From positions 682,001-746,000 of the forward strand of contig NZ_JABBYG020000001.1 in assembly GCF_012935325.2 (NCBI RefSeq): a stretch of DNA of 64,000 bases, written 5' to 3'. Shown one piece after another: positions 53,228 through 63,854 of the stretch; position 1 is the first letter of the stretch, and every line of letters begins with the position of its first letter. The stretch comes from Paenibacillus sp. PL91 (GTDB taxonomy: Bacteria; Bacillota; Bacilli; Paenibacillales; Paenibacillaceae). The notes under the pieces were generated by a model. The model was not told where the DNA came from. It searched no databases and saw only the letters and a program-made list of their open reading frames with translations. The position numbers and the translations under genes are program-made.

Positions 53228-55201
53228 ATGAATGAAGCATCGTGGAAAAGATTAGAGTTTGACAAGGTGAAAGCAGGAGTAGTGAGCTTCACGGTATCGC
53301 CGGCAGGCCGGGTGTTAGCTGAACGGCTCGAGCCTAGCACAAAGCAGCGGCAAGTAGAAGCATGGCTGACCGAAACGGAAGAGGCGGCACATTTGCTTGA
53401 GAGCGGAGCTAGTATTCCGTTATCCGCAATGGATGGCATCGACCCCTTTCTTGCTCTGCTTGGAAAAGGACGCATTTATAACGAGCAGGAGCTGGAGCAG
53501 CTGTCCGTATGGCTGACATCCGTTACGCAAATGAAAAAGTATATGAACAGCAAGCGCGAAATCGCGCCGACGATTGCGGCATATGCCGAATCGATGCATG
53601 ATTGTCCTACTCTTAGAGAGGAGCTGAACCGCTGCATCCGGTACGGTATATTGACGGATCAAGCTAGCGCCGATCTTGCCTTCATCCGAAGGCATATCTA
53701 TGCCTCCGAGGATAAAATTCAGAAAAAAATGGAGCATGCGTTAAACAAATACCGCTCTTCCCTGCAAGAGCCGGTCATCAGCAAGCGCCGTGACCGATTT
53801 GTAATCGCTGTGAAAAGGGAGCTGCGCAAGCAAGTGCCCGGTACCGTGTGGGATGAATCCGCGAGCGGCCAGACGCTGTTCGTCGAGCCTCTGGATGCAG
53901 CCGAGCTTCAGGTCGAGCTGCAGCAGTGGAAGGCGGAGGAGGAGAGAGAACGCACCGTCATATTGGCTCGCTTGTCTGAGCTAGCGGAATCGTTCTCTTA
54001 TGAGCTGCATCGCAACGTAGAGGCGATGGCTTCGTTTGATTTTATAACCGCTCGTGCTAAGCTTTCGCGATCCTATGGCGGGAAAAAAATAAACTTATCT
54101 GATAAGCCTGTCATTCGTCTCCTAAATGCTCGTCATCCTTTATTAGGCCAGAGCAGCGTGCCTTTGGATGTTGAGCTTGGTTATCGCTGGAAGCAGCTTA
54201 TCATTACAGGTCCAAATACGGGCGGCAAAACGGTAACCTTAAAAACGATTGGCTTGTTTGTGCTCATGGTGCAATCAGGGCTGCTTGTGCCGGCAGAGAA
54301 GGGGAGCGAGATCGGCATATTTGAGCATGTGATCGCGGATGTGGGTGATGGCCAAAGTTTGGAACAATCGCTCAGTACGTTCTCCTCTCATATTAAGGTC
54401 CTAAAGGAAATGATGCAGGCTGCCGGTCCAAGAGCATTGCTGCTGCTTGATGAGCTGGCAGCCGGGACTGACCCAACCGAAGGGATCGCGCTCTCGATTG
54501 CGTTATTGGAGCAGCTGCTCAAGAGGGAGGCTCTTGCTGCGGCAACGACACATTTTAACGAGATCAAAGCTTTCGCGTCGCGTACGGCAGGCTGCCAAAA
54601 CGGAAAGATGGCGTTTGACGCGGATACACTGAGGCCACTTTACCGTTTAGAAATGGGGGAGGCCGGCGAGAGTCATGCTTTTGCAATAGCAAGGCGCTTT
54701 GGATTGCCGGAAGTGGTCATGCAGCGTGCGGAGCAGCTGTTAGTGCGGAAGGTTGCTGCTGAATCAACTGAAATGTTGATTGAGCTTCCAGACAATCCGG
54801 TGGACGGTCAGGCGTCAACTATTGCATCGAGCGTGGATCACAATCATTCTAAAACCTCTATACCAACGAGCGAAAATGATGAAGCTGTTCACGTCAAAAA
54901 AACTGCGAAGCCTTTCGAGAAGGGAGATGCAGTTTGGGTTTATCCGTTAAAGAGAATGGGAGTCGTGTATCGACCAGCCGACGAACGAGGAAATGTCATC
55001 GTACAGGTACAGGGCCAGAAGCTAACGTTCAACCATAAGCGCATGAAGCTGTATATCGCCAAAACAAAGCTTTACCCGGGTGAGGAGTACGACCTGGACA
55101 TCGTATTTGAGTCGGTTGAGAATAGAAAAGCACGGAAGCTGATGAATCGCAAGCACGTGGAAGGACTAACGATTGTTACGCCTGAGGAAGATATCTATTA
55201 G
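53228..55201 (+). CDS. MutS2-like ATPase lacking the Smr domain
   Basis: 657 residues. MutS2 core: helical domain, clamp region (GTVWDESASGQTLFVEPLDAAEL), Walker A GPNTGGKT (328-335), STFSSHIKVLKE, LLLLDELAAGTDPTEG and ATTHFNEIK. After a variable linker (about 515-560) there is a KOW-like segment (FEKGDAVWVYPLKRMGVV, from about 563). The Smr nuclease domain of standard MutS2 (about 785 residues) is missing. MutS2 splits collided ribosomes; DNA roles are also described. Whether this short paralogue does either is unknown. AGAGGAGG precedes ATG 53228. Confidence 0.88.
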   Translation: MNEASWKRLEFDKVKAGVVSFTVSPAGRVLAERLEPSTKQRQVEAWLTETEEAAHLLESGASIPLSAMDGIDPFLALLGKGRIYNEQELEQLSVWLTSVTQMKKYMNSKREIAPTIAAYAESMHDCPTLREELNRCIRYGILTDQASADLAFIRRHIYASEDKIQKKMEHALNKYRSSLQEPVISKRRDRFVIAVKRELRKQVPGTVWDESASGQTLFVEPLDAAELQVELQQWKAEEERERTVILARLSELAESFSYELHRNVEAMASFDFITARAKLSRSYGGKKINLSDKPVIRLLNARHPLLGQSSVPLDVELGYRWKQLIITGPNTGGKTVTLKTIGLFVLMVQSGLLVPAEKGSEIGIFEHVIADVGDGQSLEQSLSTFSSHIKVLKEMMQAAGPRALLLLDELAAGTDPTEGIALSIALLEQLLKREALAAATTHFNEIKAFASRTAGCQNGKMAFDADTLRPLYRLEMGEAGESHAFAIARRFGLPEVVMQRAEQLLVRKVAAESTEMLIELPDNPVDGQASTIASSVDHNHSKTSIPTSENDEAVHVKKTAKPFEKGDAVWVYPLKRMGVVYRPADERGNVIVQVQGQKLTFNHKRMKLYIAKTKLYPGEEYDLDIVFESVENRKARKLMNRKHVEGLTIVTPEEDIY

Positions 55202-55243
55202 GGGAAGGGGAAGTAATAGGAAGGAGAAACGTTAGCAGCTAGA

Positions 55244-55273
55244 AACAGCCAAGGCTAGAATGCCCTGGCTGTT
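55244..55273 (-). terminator. Hairpin between convergent mutS2-like and thiN genes
   Basis: AACAGCCAAGG pairs with CCTGGCTGTT (one bulge). T-runs are weak on both sides. Confidence 0.5.
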
Positions 55274-55286
55274 ACAATGGATGAAG

Positions 55287-55925
55287 CTAATCGCGGCTCT
55301 GGATGACAAGCAAAGCTCCCTCGCGTATAACAATCTTACCTGTATGCGTTAGCAATACATTACTGATGCCAAGAGACTGGCCTATCGTCAGTTCAGCATC
55401 GGTCAACGGATATTGGAAGCCGGTCAGCGTTATGCCTTCAACCCGCATCGTGAGGGGGAGCAAAGAAACGTTGGGATAACCAAGCTGTTCGATGGTGACT
55501 TGATCCGTTACAAGTGAAATTTTGTTATGGTTGTCGATGATCGTTGCGCGAACCTGCTGCTTGGCTGCCAGCGCGAGAAGATGTACATTCGCAAGCGAAT
55601 GGTCAAACCTCGTTCCAAGCGCTCCAAGCATCACAAGTTCACGAGGATGCATATCCAAGGCGAGACGCACGGCCATTTCTGTATCGGTGTAGTTTTTGTC
55701 GATGGGATCGCATGCAATCGTTTGGCCGCTGTTCCTGCGGATATCAAGCAGCTCATCCTCGGAAACCGAATCAAAATCGCCGATGGCAACATCGGGACGG
55801 AATCCTTGCGCAATTAGAAATCGTGCTCCGCTGTCTGCTCCAATGAGCAAATCATCGGCTTTAATATGTTCAAGAGCCCAGTCGCCTAGCTGGCCGCCTG
55901 TGCAAATGACGATGCGTGGCTGCAT
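55287..55925 (-). CDS. thiN: Thiamine pyrophosphokinase
   Basis: 212 residues. N-terminal catalytic domain with DLLIGADSGARFLIAQGFRPDVAIGDFDSV, DPIDKNYTDTEMAVRLAL and MLGALGTRFDHSLANVHLL, all diagnostic of TPK. The C-terminal beta domain (SLLPLTMRVEGITLTGFQYPL...SNVLLTHTGKIVIREG) binds thiamine. It makes thiamine diphosphate, the cofactor needed by the pyruvate dehydrogenase encoded 3 kb away. It is convergent with the mutS2-like gene. Confidence 0.93.
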   Translation of the reverse strand: MQPRIVICTGGQLGDWALEHIKADDLLIGADSGARFLIAQGFRPDVAIGDFDSVSEDELLDIRRNSGQTIACDPIDKNYTDTEMAVRLALDMHPRELVMLGALGTRFDHSLANVHLLALAAKQQVRATIIDNHNKISLVTDQVTIEQLGYPNVSLLPLTMRVEGITLTGFQYPLTDAELTIGQSLGISNVLLTHTGKIVIREGALLVIQSRD

Positions 55926-56002
55926 AATGATATATCCTTTCTCATTGGGGAAATCAATTTCAATCCTTTAAGTATAAAGCCATTGGCTAAATAAAAACTA
56001 GA

Positions 56003-56130
56003 GGCAACTAAATAATGCTCTTTTAGCTGCCTAAGATTACCGTGAAATTTGTCGTTGCGAAACCGCAGGCACCCAGCTAAAATGGTGAAGGAAAGTAACC
56101 GGCTTGTTGGGCCGGTGCATGGACGGGAAG
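56003..56130 (+). promoter_or_regulatory. Structured region upstream of the TRIC gene
   Basis: Three potential stems lie in the thiN-TRIC gap: GGCAACTAAA/TTTAGCTGCC (56003-56031), CACC/GGTG (56070-56087) and ACCGGC/GCCGGT (56098-56116), the last ending 15 bases before AGGAG. No known riboswitch was recognised. Confidence 0.35.
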
Positions 56131-56145
56131 CGAGGAGCTACAGCT

Positions 56146-56793
56146 GTGAGTATGGACATTTTTGGAATTTTCAGTATTATCGGCACCATTGCCTTCGCGG
56201 TCAGCGGAGCAATCGTTGCCATGGAAGAAGAGTACGACATACTTGGCGTATTCGTGCTAGGCTTAGTAACGGCGTTCGGGGGCGGTGTTGTACGAAATCT
56301 GCTGATCGGCATGCCGGTAACTTCACTTTGGAGCCAGGGCTATTTGCTCAAAATCGCGATTATCGCGATGACGATTGCCTTCGTGCTGCCAGTGGTATGG
56401 ATTCAGCGGTGGCGTCGGAGTGAAGCTTTTTTTGATGCGATCGGCTTATCTGCATTTGCGATTCAAGGCGCTCTTTACGCTACGCAGATGAAGCATCCGC
56501 TAAGCGCAGTGCTCGTTGCGGCGATGTTAACGGGAATTGGCGGCGGAATTATCCGCGACGTGCTTGCTGGACGAAAGCCGCTTGTGCTTAAGGATGAAAT
56601 TTATGCGGTATGGGCGATGCTCGCAGGTCTAGTAATCGGACTCGGGTGGATCAAATCAAACTTGGAGCTATTATTTTTATTTGTCGTTATTATCGGCTTC
56701 CGCATGCTGTCCGTTTATTACAAGTGGAAGCTGCCGCGTCGCTCGCTTCATATTAATACAGCTGATGAACAGCAGAAGAGAGGGAACTCATGA
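56146..56793 (+). CDS. TRIC-family (UPF0126) cation channel protein
   Basis: 215 residues, seven hydrophobic segments in two similar halves. Each half has the family pattern: GIFSIIGTIAFAVSGAIVAMEEEYDILGVFVLGLVTAFGGGVVRNLL and AIGLSAFAIQGAL...LVAAMLTGIGGGIIRDVLAG. Prokaryotic TRIC proteins conduct potassium or other cations. GTG 56146 is chosen for AGGAG 8 bases upstream; ATG 56152 is possible. The stop overlaps the next start. Confidence 0.88.
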   Translation: MSMDIFGIFSIIGTIAFAVSGAIVAMEEEYDILGVFVLGLVTAFGGGVVRNLLIGMPVTSLWSQGYLLKIAIIAMTIAFVLPVVWIQRWRRSEAFFDAIGLSAFAIQGALYATQMKHPLSAVLVAAMLTGIGGGIIRDVLAGRKPLVLKDEIYAVWAMLAGLVIGLGWIKSNLELLFLFVVIIGFRMLSVYYKWKLPRRSLHINTADEQQKRGNS

Positions 56794-57278
56794 ATGCTCG
56801 CATATTATTCGTTTGTCTAGGCAACATTTGCAGGTCACCCATGGCTGAAGCGGTTATGCGCCATCAGGTGGAGCAAGCGCAGTTGTCGGATCGGATCGAG
56901 GTTGATTCTGCTGGAACAGGAGACTGGCATTTGGGACATCCGCCTCACGAGGGGACACGGAAGCTATTGGACCAGCACCAGATCTCGCATCAAGGAATGA
57001 AAGCTCGTTTAGTAACGTCTAATGATTTTTCAGCATTTGATTACATTGTATGTATGGATACGAATAACCTGCGCGATGTGCGCAAGCTGCTAAGCGACAC
57101 CGATGGAAATAGGGAGCATGCACGTCTTTTTACGTTTATGGAGCTTTTGCCTGATAAAGGTATGGCTGATGTGCCTGATCCTTATTACGATGGAAATTTT
57201 TCATTTGTGTATGAGCTGGTAGAAAGCGGCTGCAAGGAGCTGCTGAAGCGGGTTCGATCGGATATGAATCTTAATTAA
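56790..57278 (+). CDS. Low-molecular-weight protein tyrosine phosphatase
   Basis: 162 residues. The P-loop is CLGNICRS (Cys9, Arg15) and the general acid is in DVPDPYYDG. The family dephosphorylates protein tyrosine or arginine phosphate; the residue after the Cys-x-Gly-Asn block (Ile) is also found in arginine phosphatases such as YwlE only in part, so tyrosine is the safer call. The ATGA overlap couples it to the TRIC gene. Confidence 0.9.
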   Translation: MNARILFVCLGNICRSPMAEAVMRHQVEQAQLSDRIEVDSAGTGDWHLGHPPHEGTRKLLDQHQISHQGMKARLVTSNDFSAFDYIVCMDTNNLRDVRKLLSDTDGNREHARLFTFMELLPDKGMADVPDPYYDGNFSFVYELVESGCKELLKRVRSDMNLN

Positions 57279-57285
57279 ATATTAA

Positions 57286-57346
57286 AACAAAGAAGAAGCT
57301 GTCTGATCTCTCCATTTGGAGCCTTCAGGACAGCTTCTTCTTTGTT
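57286..57346. terminator. Bidirectional terminator
   Basis: AACAAAGAAGAAGCTGTC pairs with GACAGCTTCTTCTTTGTT, an 18-bp stem, between convergent genes. Confidence 0.88.
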
Positions 57347-57347
57347 C

Positions 57348-58085
57348 TTACTCAACCTCGATAAAATAGGTAAGCGCCTGGTCAAGCTCTTTTTGCCAGA
57401 AGCCCCATTGATGCTTGCCGTCCTTCTCTTCATAGAAGATCGTGGCTTGCTTCAGCTCCAAAAGGGCCTTTGCATTGCGGTTCAAAGCGACAAAGTCGAA
57501 AATGCCACGGTCGGTTTCGTATGCATCCTCCTGCAGTCCAACGATCATGTAGATCGTGAGCCAGCTAAGGTCGCCTGCTGCTGAAATGATATTTTGGGAA
57601 ACGCCATAATAAGCGCCGGACAAGGACATGACGCGGGTAAAGAGGTTCGGATAGGCCAGCGCCAAATGCAGGGAAACAGAGCCGCCTAATGAATCGCCCG
57701 CTAACAGCCGATGCTCAGGCTCTTGCCGTACGGCATACTTTTCCTCAACGAATGGTATAAGCTCCTCGGCAAAAAAACGAATATAGGCATTATGCCGATT
57801 GCCGTCAGGGGTATATTCCTCCGTGCGCAGCTTTTTGTCCACGTCAACGCCTACAATAATGAAAGGCTCCAGTCCTTCGTCCAAAATCAATTTAGTTGCG
57901 GTAGTCGCGATTCTACCGAAATTGAAAAAGTCTTCCCCGTCTTGGCAATACACAACAGGATAGCTTAACACTTCATTGTAGCCGGGCGGCAAAAATATGC
58001 GTAAATTGCGAGCTTGCTCCGGCAAATAGCGGCTTGGCACCGTCTCCTTTACAATCGTTCTCTTTAAATATCGCTCATCTGTCAT
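57348..58085 (-). CDS. Alpha/beta hydrolase, esterase family
   Basis: 245 residues. Nucleophile elbow GDSLGG (Ser), an early YPVVYCQDGEDFF block and a likely catalytic His in GKHQWGFWQKEL. This is the Fes/esterase D-like family, whose members hydrolyse esters of siderophores or small acyl compounds. No signal peptide, hence cytoplasmic. AGGAGAG lies upstream of the ATG on the minus strand. Natural substrate unknown. The 290 bases to pdhA contain the pdh promoter. Confidence 0.85.
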   Translation of the reverse strand: MTDERYLKRTIVKETVPSRYLPEQARNLRIFLPPGYNEVLSYPVVYCQDGEDFFNFGRIATTATKLILDEGLEPFIIVGVDVDKKLRTEEYTPDGNRHNAYIRFFAEELIPFVEEKYAVRQEPEHRLLAGDSLGGSVSLHLALAYPNLFTRVMSLSGAYYGVSQNIISAAGDLSWLTIYMIVGLQEDAYETDRGIFDFVALNRNAKALLELKQATIFYEEKDGKHQWGFWQKELDQALTYFIEVE

Positions 58086-58288
58086 TTCTTTCTCTCCTCA
58101 TGATTGGAATAGTTGAATGGAATGGTTCTGATGTGGGTAAACAATAGAAAGGTAATCAAGGGAATCGCATCTATTTCTATCTTGTTGTATTATGCTGTTA
58201 TACTGAAAAAATAAGTCTGTAGCATATACAATTTCTTAAGAGAATGATGAGAATCGGCGAAAAAACAACGGTTTTTTTGTTTTTTGCT

Positions 58289-58318
58289 TTGACCATTTTC
58301 GTTAAACAGGTTTATAAT
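58289..58318 (+). promoter_or_regulatory. Promoter of the pdhABCD operon
   Basis: TTGACC and TATAAT are separated by 18 bases, about 58 bases before the pdhA ATG. Confidence 0.8.
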
Positions 58319-58366
58319 AATTCTATAACAGAGGTAAACGTTTTTCAAATATTTCGATTGAGGTGA

Positions 58367-59443
<1,077 letters not shown>

Positions 59444-59463
59444 TAGAGGAGGATTAGACGATC

Positions 59464-60441
59464 ATGGCTCAAATGAATATGTTGGAAGCAATTCGCGATG
59501 CGATGCGCGTAGAACTTAAACGCGATTCAAACGTTGTCATCTTCGGTGAGGACGTAGGTAAGGTCGGCGGAGTATTCCGTGTGACAGAAGGTTTGCAGGA
59601 TGAGTTTGGTGAAGAACGGGTATTCGATACGCCGCTTGCCGAATCAGCGCTAGCAGGTATGGCAGTAGGGATGGGCTTGCAAGGCTTCCGTCCAATTGCC
59701 GAAATTCAATTCGTAGGCTTTATATATGAAGCGCTTGACCAAATGTTTGTCCAAGCTGCCCGTATGCGTTATCGCTCCGGCGGACGCTACAATTCGCCAA
59801 TCGTATTCCGTACGCCTTTTGGCGGCGGCGTGAAAGCGGCTGAGCTGCACACGGATTCCCTTGAAGGTCTTGCTATTCAAACACCAGGTATCAAAGTTAT
59901 CATTCCTTCCAATCCTTACGATGCAAAAGGCTTGATGATTTCCGCTATCCGCGACAATGATCCTGTATTCTTTATGGAGCATTTGAACCTGTACCGCGCA
60001 TTCAAGGCTGAGGTTCCAGAAGGCGAATATACCGTTGAAATCGGTAAGGCGAACGTTGTTCGCGAAGGTACTGACGTAACGATCATTTCTTACGGCTTGA
60101 TGGTTCATACAGCTGTCAAAGCTGCAGAAGAGCTTGAAAAACAAGGCGTGAGTGCAGAGGTTATCGATCTTCGCACACTGCTTCCGCTTGATATCGATAC
60201 AATCGTTGCTTCGATTCAAAAAACGAACCGTGCAATCGTCGTTCAAGAAGCACAAAAAACATCCGGCGCAGCAGCTGAAATCATTGCCCAAATCAATGAA
60301 AAAGCAATTCTGCACCTAGAAGCGCCAGTACTTCGTGTAGCTGGACCGGATACCGTATATCCGTTTGCTCTAGTAGAGGATGCGTGGCTTCCTTCGGTAG
60401 CGCGTATCTCTGCAGCCGTACAAAAAGTACTGAACTTTTAA
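59464..60441 (+). CDS. pdhB: Pyruvate dehydrogenase E1 beta subunit
   Basis: 325 residues, standard length. Features: [65 protein letters not shown] and the C-terminal transketolase domain ([12 protein letters not shown]). It pairs with PdhA to form the E1 tetramer. GAGGAGG precedes ATG 59464. Confidence 0.97.
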   Translation: MAQMNMLEAIRDAMRVELKRDSNVVIFGEDVGKVGGVFRVTEGLQDEFGEERVFDTPLAESALAGMAVGMGLQGFRPIAEIQFVGFIYEALDQMFVQAARMRYRSGGRYNSPIVFRTPFGGGVKAAELHTDSLEGLAIQTPGIKVIIPSNPYDAKGLMISAIRDNDPVFFMEHLNLYRAFKAEVPEGEYTVEIGKANVVREGTDVTIISYGLMVHTAVKAAEELEKQGVSAEVIDLRTLLPLDIDTIVASIQKTNRAIVVQEAQKTSGAAAEIIAQINEKAILHLEAPVLRVAGPDTVYPFALVEDAWLPSVARISAAVQKVLNF

Positions 60442-60456
60442 AGGAGGTTACACGCG

Positions 60457-61779
60457 GTGGCTAAATTCGAATATCGTTTCCCAGAGCTCGGCGAAGGCTT
60501 GCACGAAGGCGAAATTATTAAAGTGCATATCAAAGTCGGCGATACGGTTACAGATGATGACATTATTATGGAAGTTCAAAACGACAAAGCGATCGTTGAG
60601 GTGCCTTGCCCTGTAAACGGGAAAGTCCTTGAAGTGCTCGTTAAAGACGGTCAAGTATGCCACGTTGGTGAGATCGTTGCAATTATCGATGCAGAAGGCG
60701 AATTGCCTGAGCAAGCGACTCCGGCACCGGCAGCAGAAGCTCCTAAAGCAGAAGCGCCTGCAGCGGCTGCACCAGCAGCAGAAGCACCAAAAGCGGATGC
60801 AGCACCTGCTGCAGCAGCGACAGCTCCTAAAGCTACAGGCGGACTGGTGCTTGCAACGCCTAGCGTTCGCAAATTTGCACGCGAGCAGGGCGTAGACCTG
60901 ACTCAAGTCGGCGGAACTGGCAAAAATGGACGTATTACTCGCGATGATGTGACTGGATTTGGCGGCGCGCCAGCAGCTGCAAGCGATGCAGCTCCGGCAG
61001 CAGAACAACAAAGCAATACTGAAGTAGCAGCTAAAGCGGAAGCAAAAGCCGCACCAGCAGCGACAGGTACAGCTTACCGTCCAGAAGAGCGCGTACCGTT
61101 CAAAGGTATCCGCAAAATCATTGCAAATGCGATGTCTAAATCCGTTTATACAGCTCCGCACGTTACCATTATGGATGAAGTTGACGTAACCGAGCTCGTT
61201 GCACTTCGTGCTAAATATAAGCCATATGCCGAGAAAAAAGGCTCCAAGCTTACGTATCTGCCGTTCATCGTGAAAGCTCTTGTGGCTGCTTGCCGTGAGT
61301 TCCCGATCTTGAACGCGACGCTTGATGAGGCAAACCAAGAAATCGTATTGCGCAAATACTACAATATCGGTATCGCAACAGATACGGATAACGGTCTAAT
61401 CGTTCCGGTTATCGAAGATGCAGACCGTAAAAACCTGTTCAAAATCGCGGATTCTATCCGTGATCTAGCTGCTCGCGGCCGCGACGGCAAGCTTGCTGCA
61501 AATGAGCTGAAAGGCAGCACGATTTCGATCTCGAACATCGGATCTGCCGGCGGTATGTTCTTCACGCCAGTCATCAACTTCCCTGAAGTTGCGATTCTTG
61601 GAACAGGCAGAATTACGGAGAAAGCGATCGTTCGCAATGGCGAAATCGTTGCTGCTCCAGTAATGGCTCTATCACTAAGCTTTGACCACCGCCTCATTGA
61701 CGGTGCGACAGCACAAAACTTTATGAATTACATCAAAACACTTCTGGGCCAACCAGAACTGTTCATAATGGAGGTATAA
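60457..61779 (+). CDS. pdhC: Dihydrolipoamide acetyltransferase (E2) of pyruvate dehydrogenase
   Basis: 440 residues. One lipoyl domain with lipoyl-Lys44 ([10 protein letters not shown]), an Ala/Pro/Glu/Lys linker (about 85-125), the E1/E3-binding domain ([29 protein letters not shown]), a second Ala-rich linker and the catalytic domain ending [15 protein letters not shown] (His and Asp). It forms the complex core. GTG 60457 has AAAGGAGG 9 bases upstream. Only one lipoyl domain is present, as usual in Bacilli. Confidence 0.97.
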   Translation: MAKFEYRFPELGEGLHEGEIIKVHIKVGDTVTDDDIIMEVQNDKAIVEVPCPVNGKVLEVLVKDGQVCHVGEIVAIIDAEGELPEQATPAPAAEAPKAEAPAAAAPAAEAPKADAAPAAAATAPKATGGLVLATPSVRKFAREQGVDLTQVGGTGKNGRITRDDVTGFGGAPAAASDAAPAAEQQSNTEVAAKAEAKAAPAATGTAYRPEERVPFKGIRKIIANAMSKSVYTAPHVTIMDEVDVTELVALRAKYKPYAEKKGSKLTYLPFIVKALVAACREFPILNATLDEANQEIVLRKYYNIGIATDTDNGLIVPVIEDADRKNLFKIADSIRDLAARGRDGKLAANELKGSTISISNIGSAGGMFFTPVINFPEVAILGTGRITEKAIVRNGEIVAAPVMALSLSFDHRLIDGATAQNFMNYIKTLLGQPELFIMEV

Positions 61780-61782
61780 GAC

Positions 61783-63198
61783 ATGGTCGTAGGTGATGCT
61801 TCCCTAGATATTGACACTCTAGTTATTGGTGCGGGCCCTGGCGGTTATGTTGCGGCGATTCGCGCTGCTCAGCTTGGTCAAAACGTACTCATCGTGGATA
61901 AAGAATATGTTGGCGGCGTATGCTTGAACGTGGGCTGTATCCCATCAAAAGCACTTATTTCCGCATCTCATCAATATGAGTCAATCAGCCACGCATCTGC
62001 TTTCGGTATCGAAGTTGGCGAAGCGAAGGTTGACTTTACGAAAGTGCAAGAGTTTAAAGCAGGTATCGTCAAAAAATTGACAGGCGGCGTTGCTTCTCTA
62101 TTGAAAGCAAACAAAGTCCAATATTTCCAAGGCGAAGTGATGTTCATTAACGAAAATGAAGCGCGCGTATTCAACGATCAAGAAGCGCCGCGCTACCGTT
62201 TCAAAAACTGTATTATCGCTACCGGCTCACGTCCGATCGAGCTAAAAGCTTTCCCTTACGGCGGCCGTATCGTATCGTCGACAGGCGCTTTGTCCTTGCC
62301 GGAAATTCCGAAGAGCCTCGTTGTAATCGGCGGCGGCTATATCGGTATCGAGCTTGGTCAAATGTATTCGAAATTCGGTACCAAAGTAACGGTAATCGAA
62401 GGCTCCGACGCTATTTTGCCGGGCTTTGACAAAGATATGTCATCCATCGTCGCTAAGAAACTAAAAAGCACGAACGTGGATATCATTACTGGCGCACAAG
62501 CAAAAGGCGCTGAGCAAACGGATAAAGACGTTACGGTAACGTATACCGTGGGCGACAAAGAAGAAAAAGTAACAGCTGATTACTTGCTTGTAACGGTTGG
62601 ACGCCGTCCAAATACCGATGGCGAGCTTGGCCTTGACCTTATCAACGTGAAGCTGTCCGATCGCGGACTAGTTGAAGTTGATGAGCAATGCCGTACGAAC
62701 ATTCCGCACATCTATGCGATTGGCGACATCATTGCTGGACCAGCGCTTGCGCACAAAGCGATGTATGAAGGCCGCGTTGCTGCGGAAGCCATCTCGGGTC
62801 AATCAAGCGTTATCGATTATAAATGCGTTCCAGCAGTATGCTTCTCTGATCCAGAATGCGCAAGCGTTGGTCTCAGCGAGAAGGAAGCAAAAGAAAAAGG
62901 CCATAACGTAAAAGTCGGCAAATTCCCGTTCGCAATCAACGGACGTGCAATGTCGCTTAACGCTAACGAAGGTTTTGTTAAACTTGTATCCGACGCAGAT
63001 TCCGGTCTTGTGCTCGGTGCGCAAATTATCGGCCTTGAGGCTTCCAATATGATCGCTGAGCTTGCTCTTGCAATCGAAATGGGTGCAACGCTTGAGGATA
63101 TCGCACTTACAATTCACGCGCATCCTACGCTTGGAGAGATCGTGCTTGATGCTGCAGAAGTTGCACTAGGCCACCCGATCCACACATTCATTAAATAA
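61783..63198 (+). CDS. pdhD: Dihydrolipoamide dehydrogenase (E3)
   Basis: 471 residues. FAD-binding VIGAGPGGYVAAIRAAQLG, redox-active disulfide GGVCLNVGCIPSK, NAD-binding VVIGGGYIGIELGQMY, AIGDI and the C-terminal active-site HAHPTLGE. It reoxidises the E2 lipoyl group and makes NADH. It starts 3 bases after pdhC, behind GGAGG, and is the last pdh gene. Confidence 0.97.
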   Translation: MVVGDASLDIDTLVIGAGPGGYVAAIRAAQLGQNVLIVDKEYVGGVCLNVGCIPSKALISASHQYESISHASAFGIEVGEAKVDFTKVQEFKAGIVKKLTGGVASLLKANKVQYFQGEVMFINENEARVFNDQEAPRYRFKNCIIATGSRPIELKAFPYGGRIVSSTGALSLPEIPKSLVVIGGGYIGIELGQMYSKFGTKVTVIEGSDAILPGFDKDMSSIVAKKLKSTNVDIITGAQAKGAEQTDKDVTVTYTVGDKEEKVTADYLLVTVGRRPNTDGELGLDLINVKLSDRGLVEVDEQCRTNIPHIYAIGDIIAGPALAHKAMYEGRVAAEAISGQSSVIDYKCVPAVCFSDPECASVGLSEKEAKEKGHNVKVGKFPFAINGRAMSLNANEGFVKLVSDADSGLVLGAQIIGLEASNMIAELALAIEMGATLEDIALTIHAHPTLGEIVLDAAEVALGHPIHTFIK

Positions 63199-63228
63199 TT
63201 CGCACTAAATTTATCGTTTAGCGCTACT

Positions 63229-63266
63229 AGAGGTCACGCGGCTTTCCAGCCGGCGGGGCCTCTTTG
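63229..63266 (+). terminator. Terminator of the pdh operon
   Basis: AGAGGTC pairs with GGCCTCT (imperfect at the top), with an inner CGGCT/AGCCG stem, followed by TTTG. Confidence 0.7.
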
Positions 63267-63309
63267 CGCATAAAGAGTTACCAAACGACAGTTAGGGGGA
63301 TACGTGATC

Positions 63310-63798
63310 GTGGAACAAACGACGAAGCCGGCAAGCGAATCAAGAACGATTATGACACAGCTCATTTTCCCATTGGATACGAACCATTACGATACGATGT
63401 TTGGCGGCAAGCTGATGGAGTATATGGATAAGGTAGCTGCAATAGCAGCCATGCGGCATGCGCGCATGCAGGTTGTAACCGCTTCGACGGACAGCCTTGA
63501 TTTTTTGGCGCCGATTCGGGTAGGGGAAGTCATTGAGGTTGAAGCATTCGTGTCGTGGACGAACCGGAGTTCCATGGAAATATACGTGTCCGTTCAATCT
63601 GAAAATTTGTTCACCGCTGTTCGAAAAACGACAGTTACCGCTTTCTTTACATTCGTTGCGCTTGATGGGAACGGCAAGCCTGCTGTCGTCCCAACTGTCA
63701 TTCCCGAAACGGAAGAGGAGAAGCGGCTTCATGCATCGGCGCCTGAGAGGCATGCGCTCAGAAAGAAACGAAAGCAGGACAGACAACGCGGAAAATGA
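63310..63798 (+). CDS. Acyl-CoA thioesterase, hotdog fold (YkhA-like)
   Basis: 162 residues. Hotdog domain: IFPLDTNHYDTMFGGKLMEYMDKVAAIAAMRHAR, DSLDFLAPIRVGEVIEVEAFVSWTNRSSMEI, as in YkhA/BACH-type thioesterases that hydrolyse acyl-CoA. A basic tail (RHALRKKRKQDRQRGK) ends the protein. GTG 63310 has AGGGGGA 9 bases upstream; GTG 63304 would be only 3 bases away. Thymidylate synthase follows. Confidence 0.88.
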   Translation: MEQTTKPASESRTIMTQLIFPLDTNHYDTMFGGKLMEYMDKVAAIAAMRHARMQVVTASTDSLDFLAPIRVGEVIEVEAFVSWTNRSSMEIYVSVQSENLFTAVRKTTVTAFFTFVALDGNGKPAVVPTVIPETEEEKRLHASAPERHALRKKRKQDRQRGK

Positions 63799-63854
63799 TA
63801 TAATAAATTGTTATTTTTCTGATTTTTGTTTCTTGATTGGGGGGCGATAACGAT

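Noticed and set aside
58333..58348. cre-like sequence after the pdh promoter (GGTAAACGTTTTTCAA)
   Set aside because: It needs a one-base insertion and has mismatches at both ends compared with the catabolite-response consensus.
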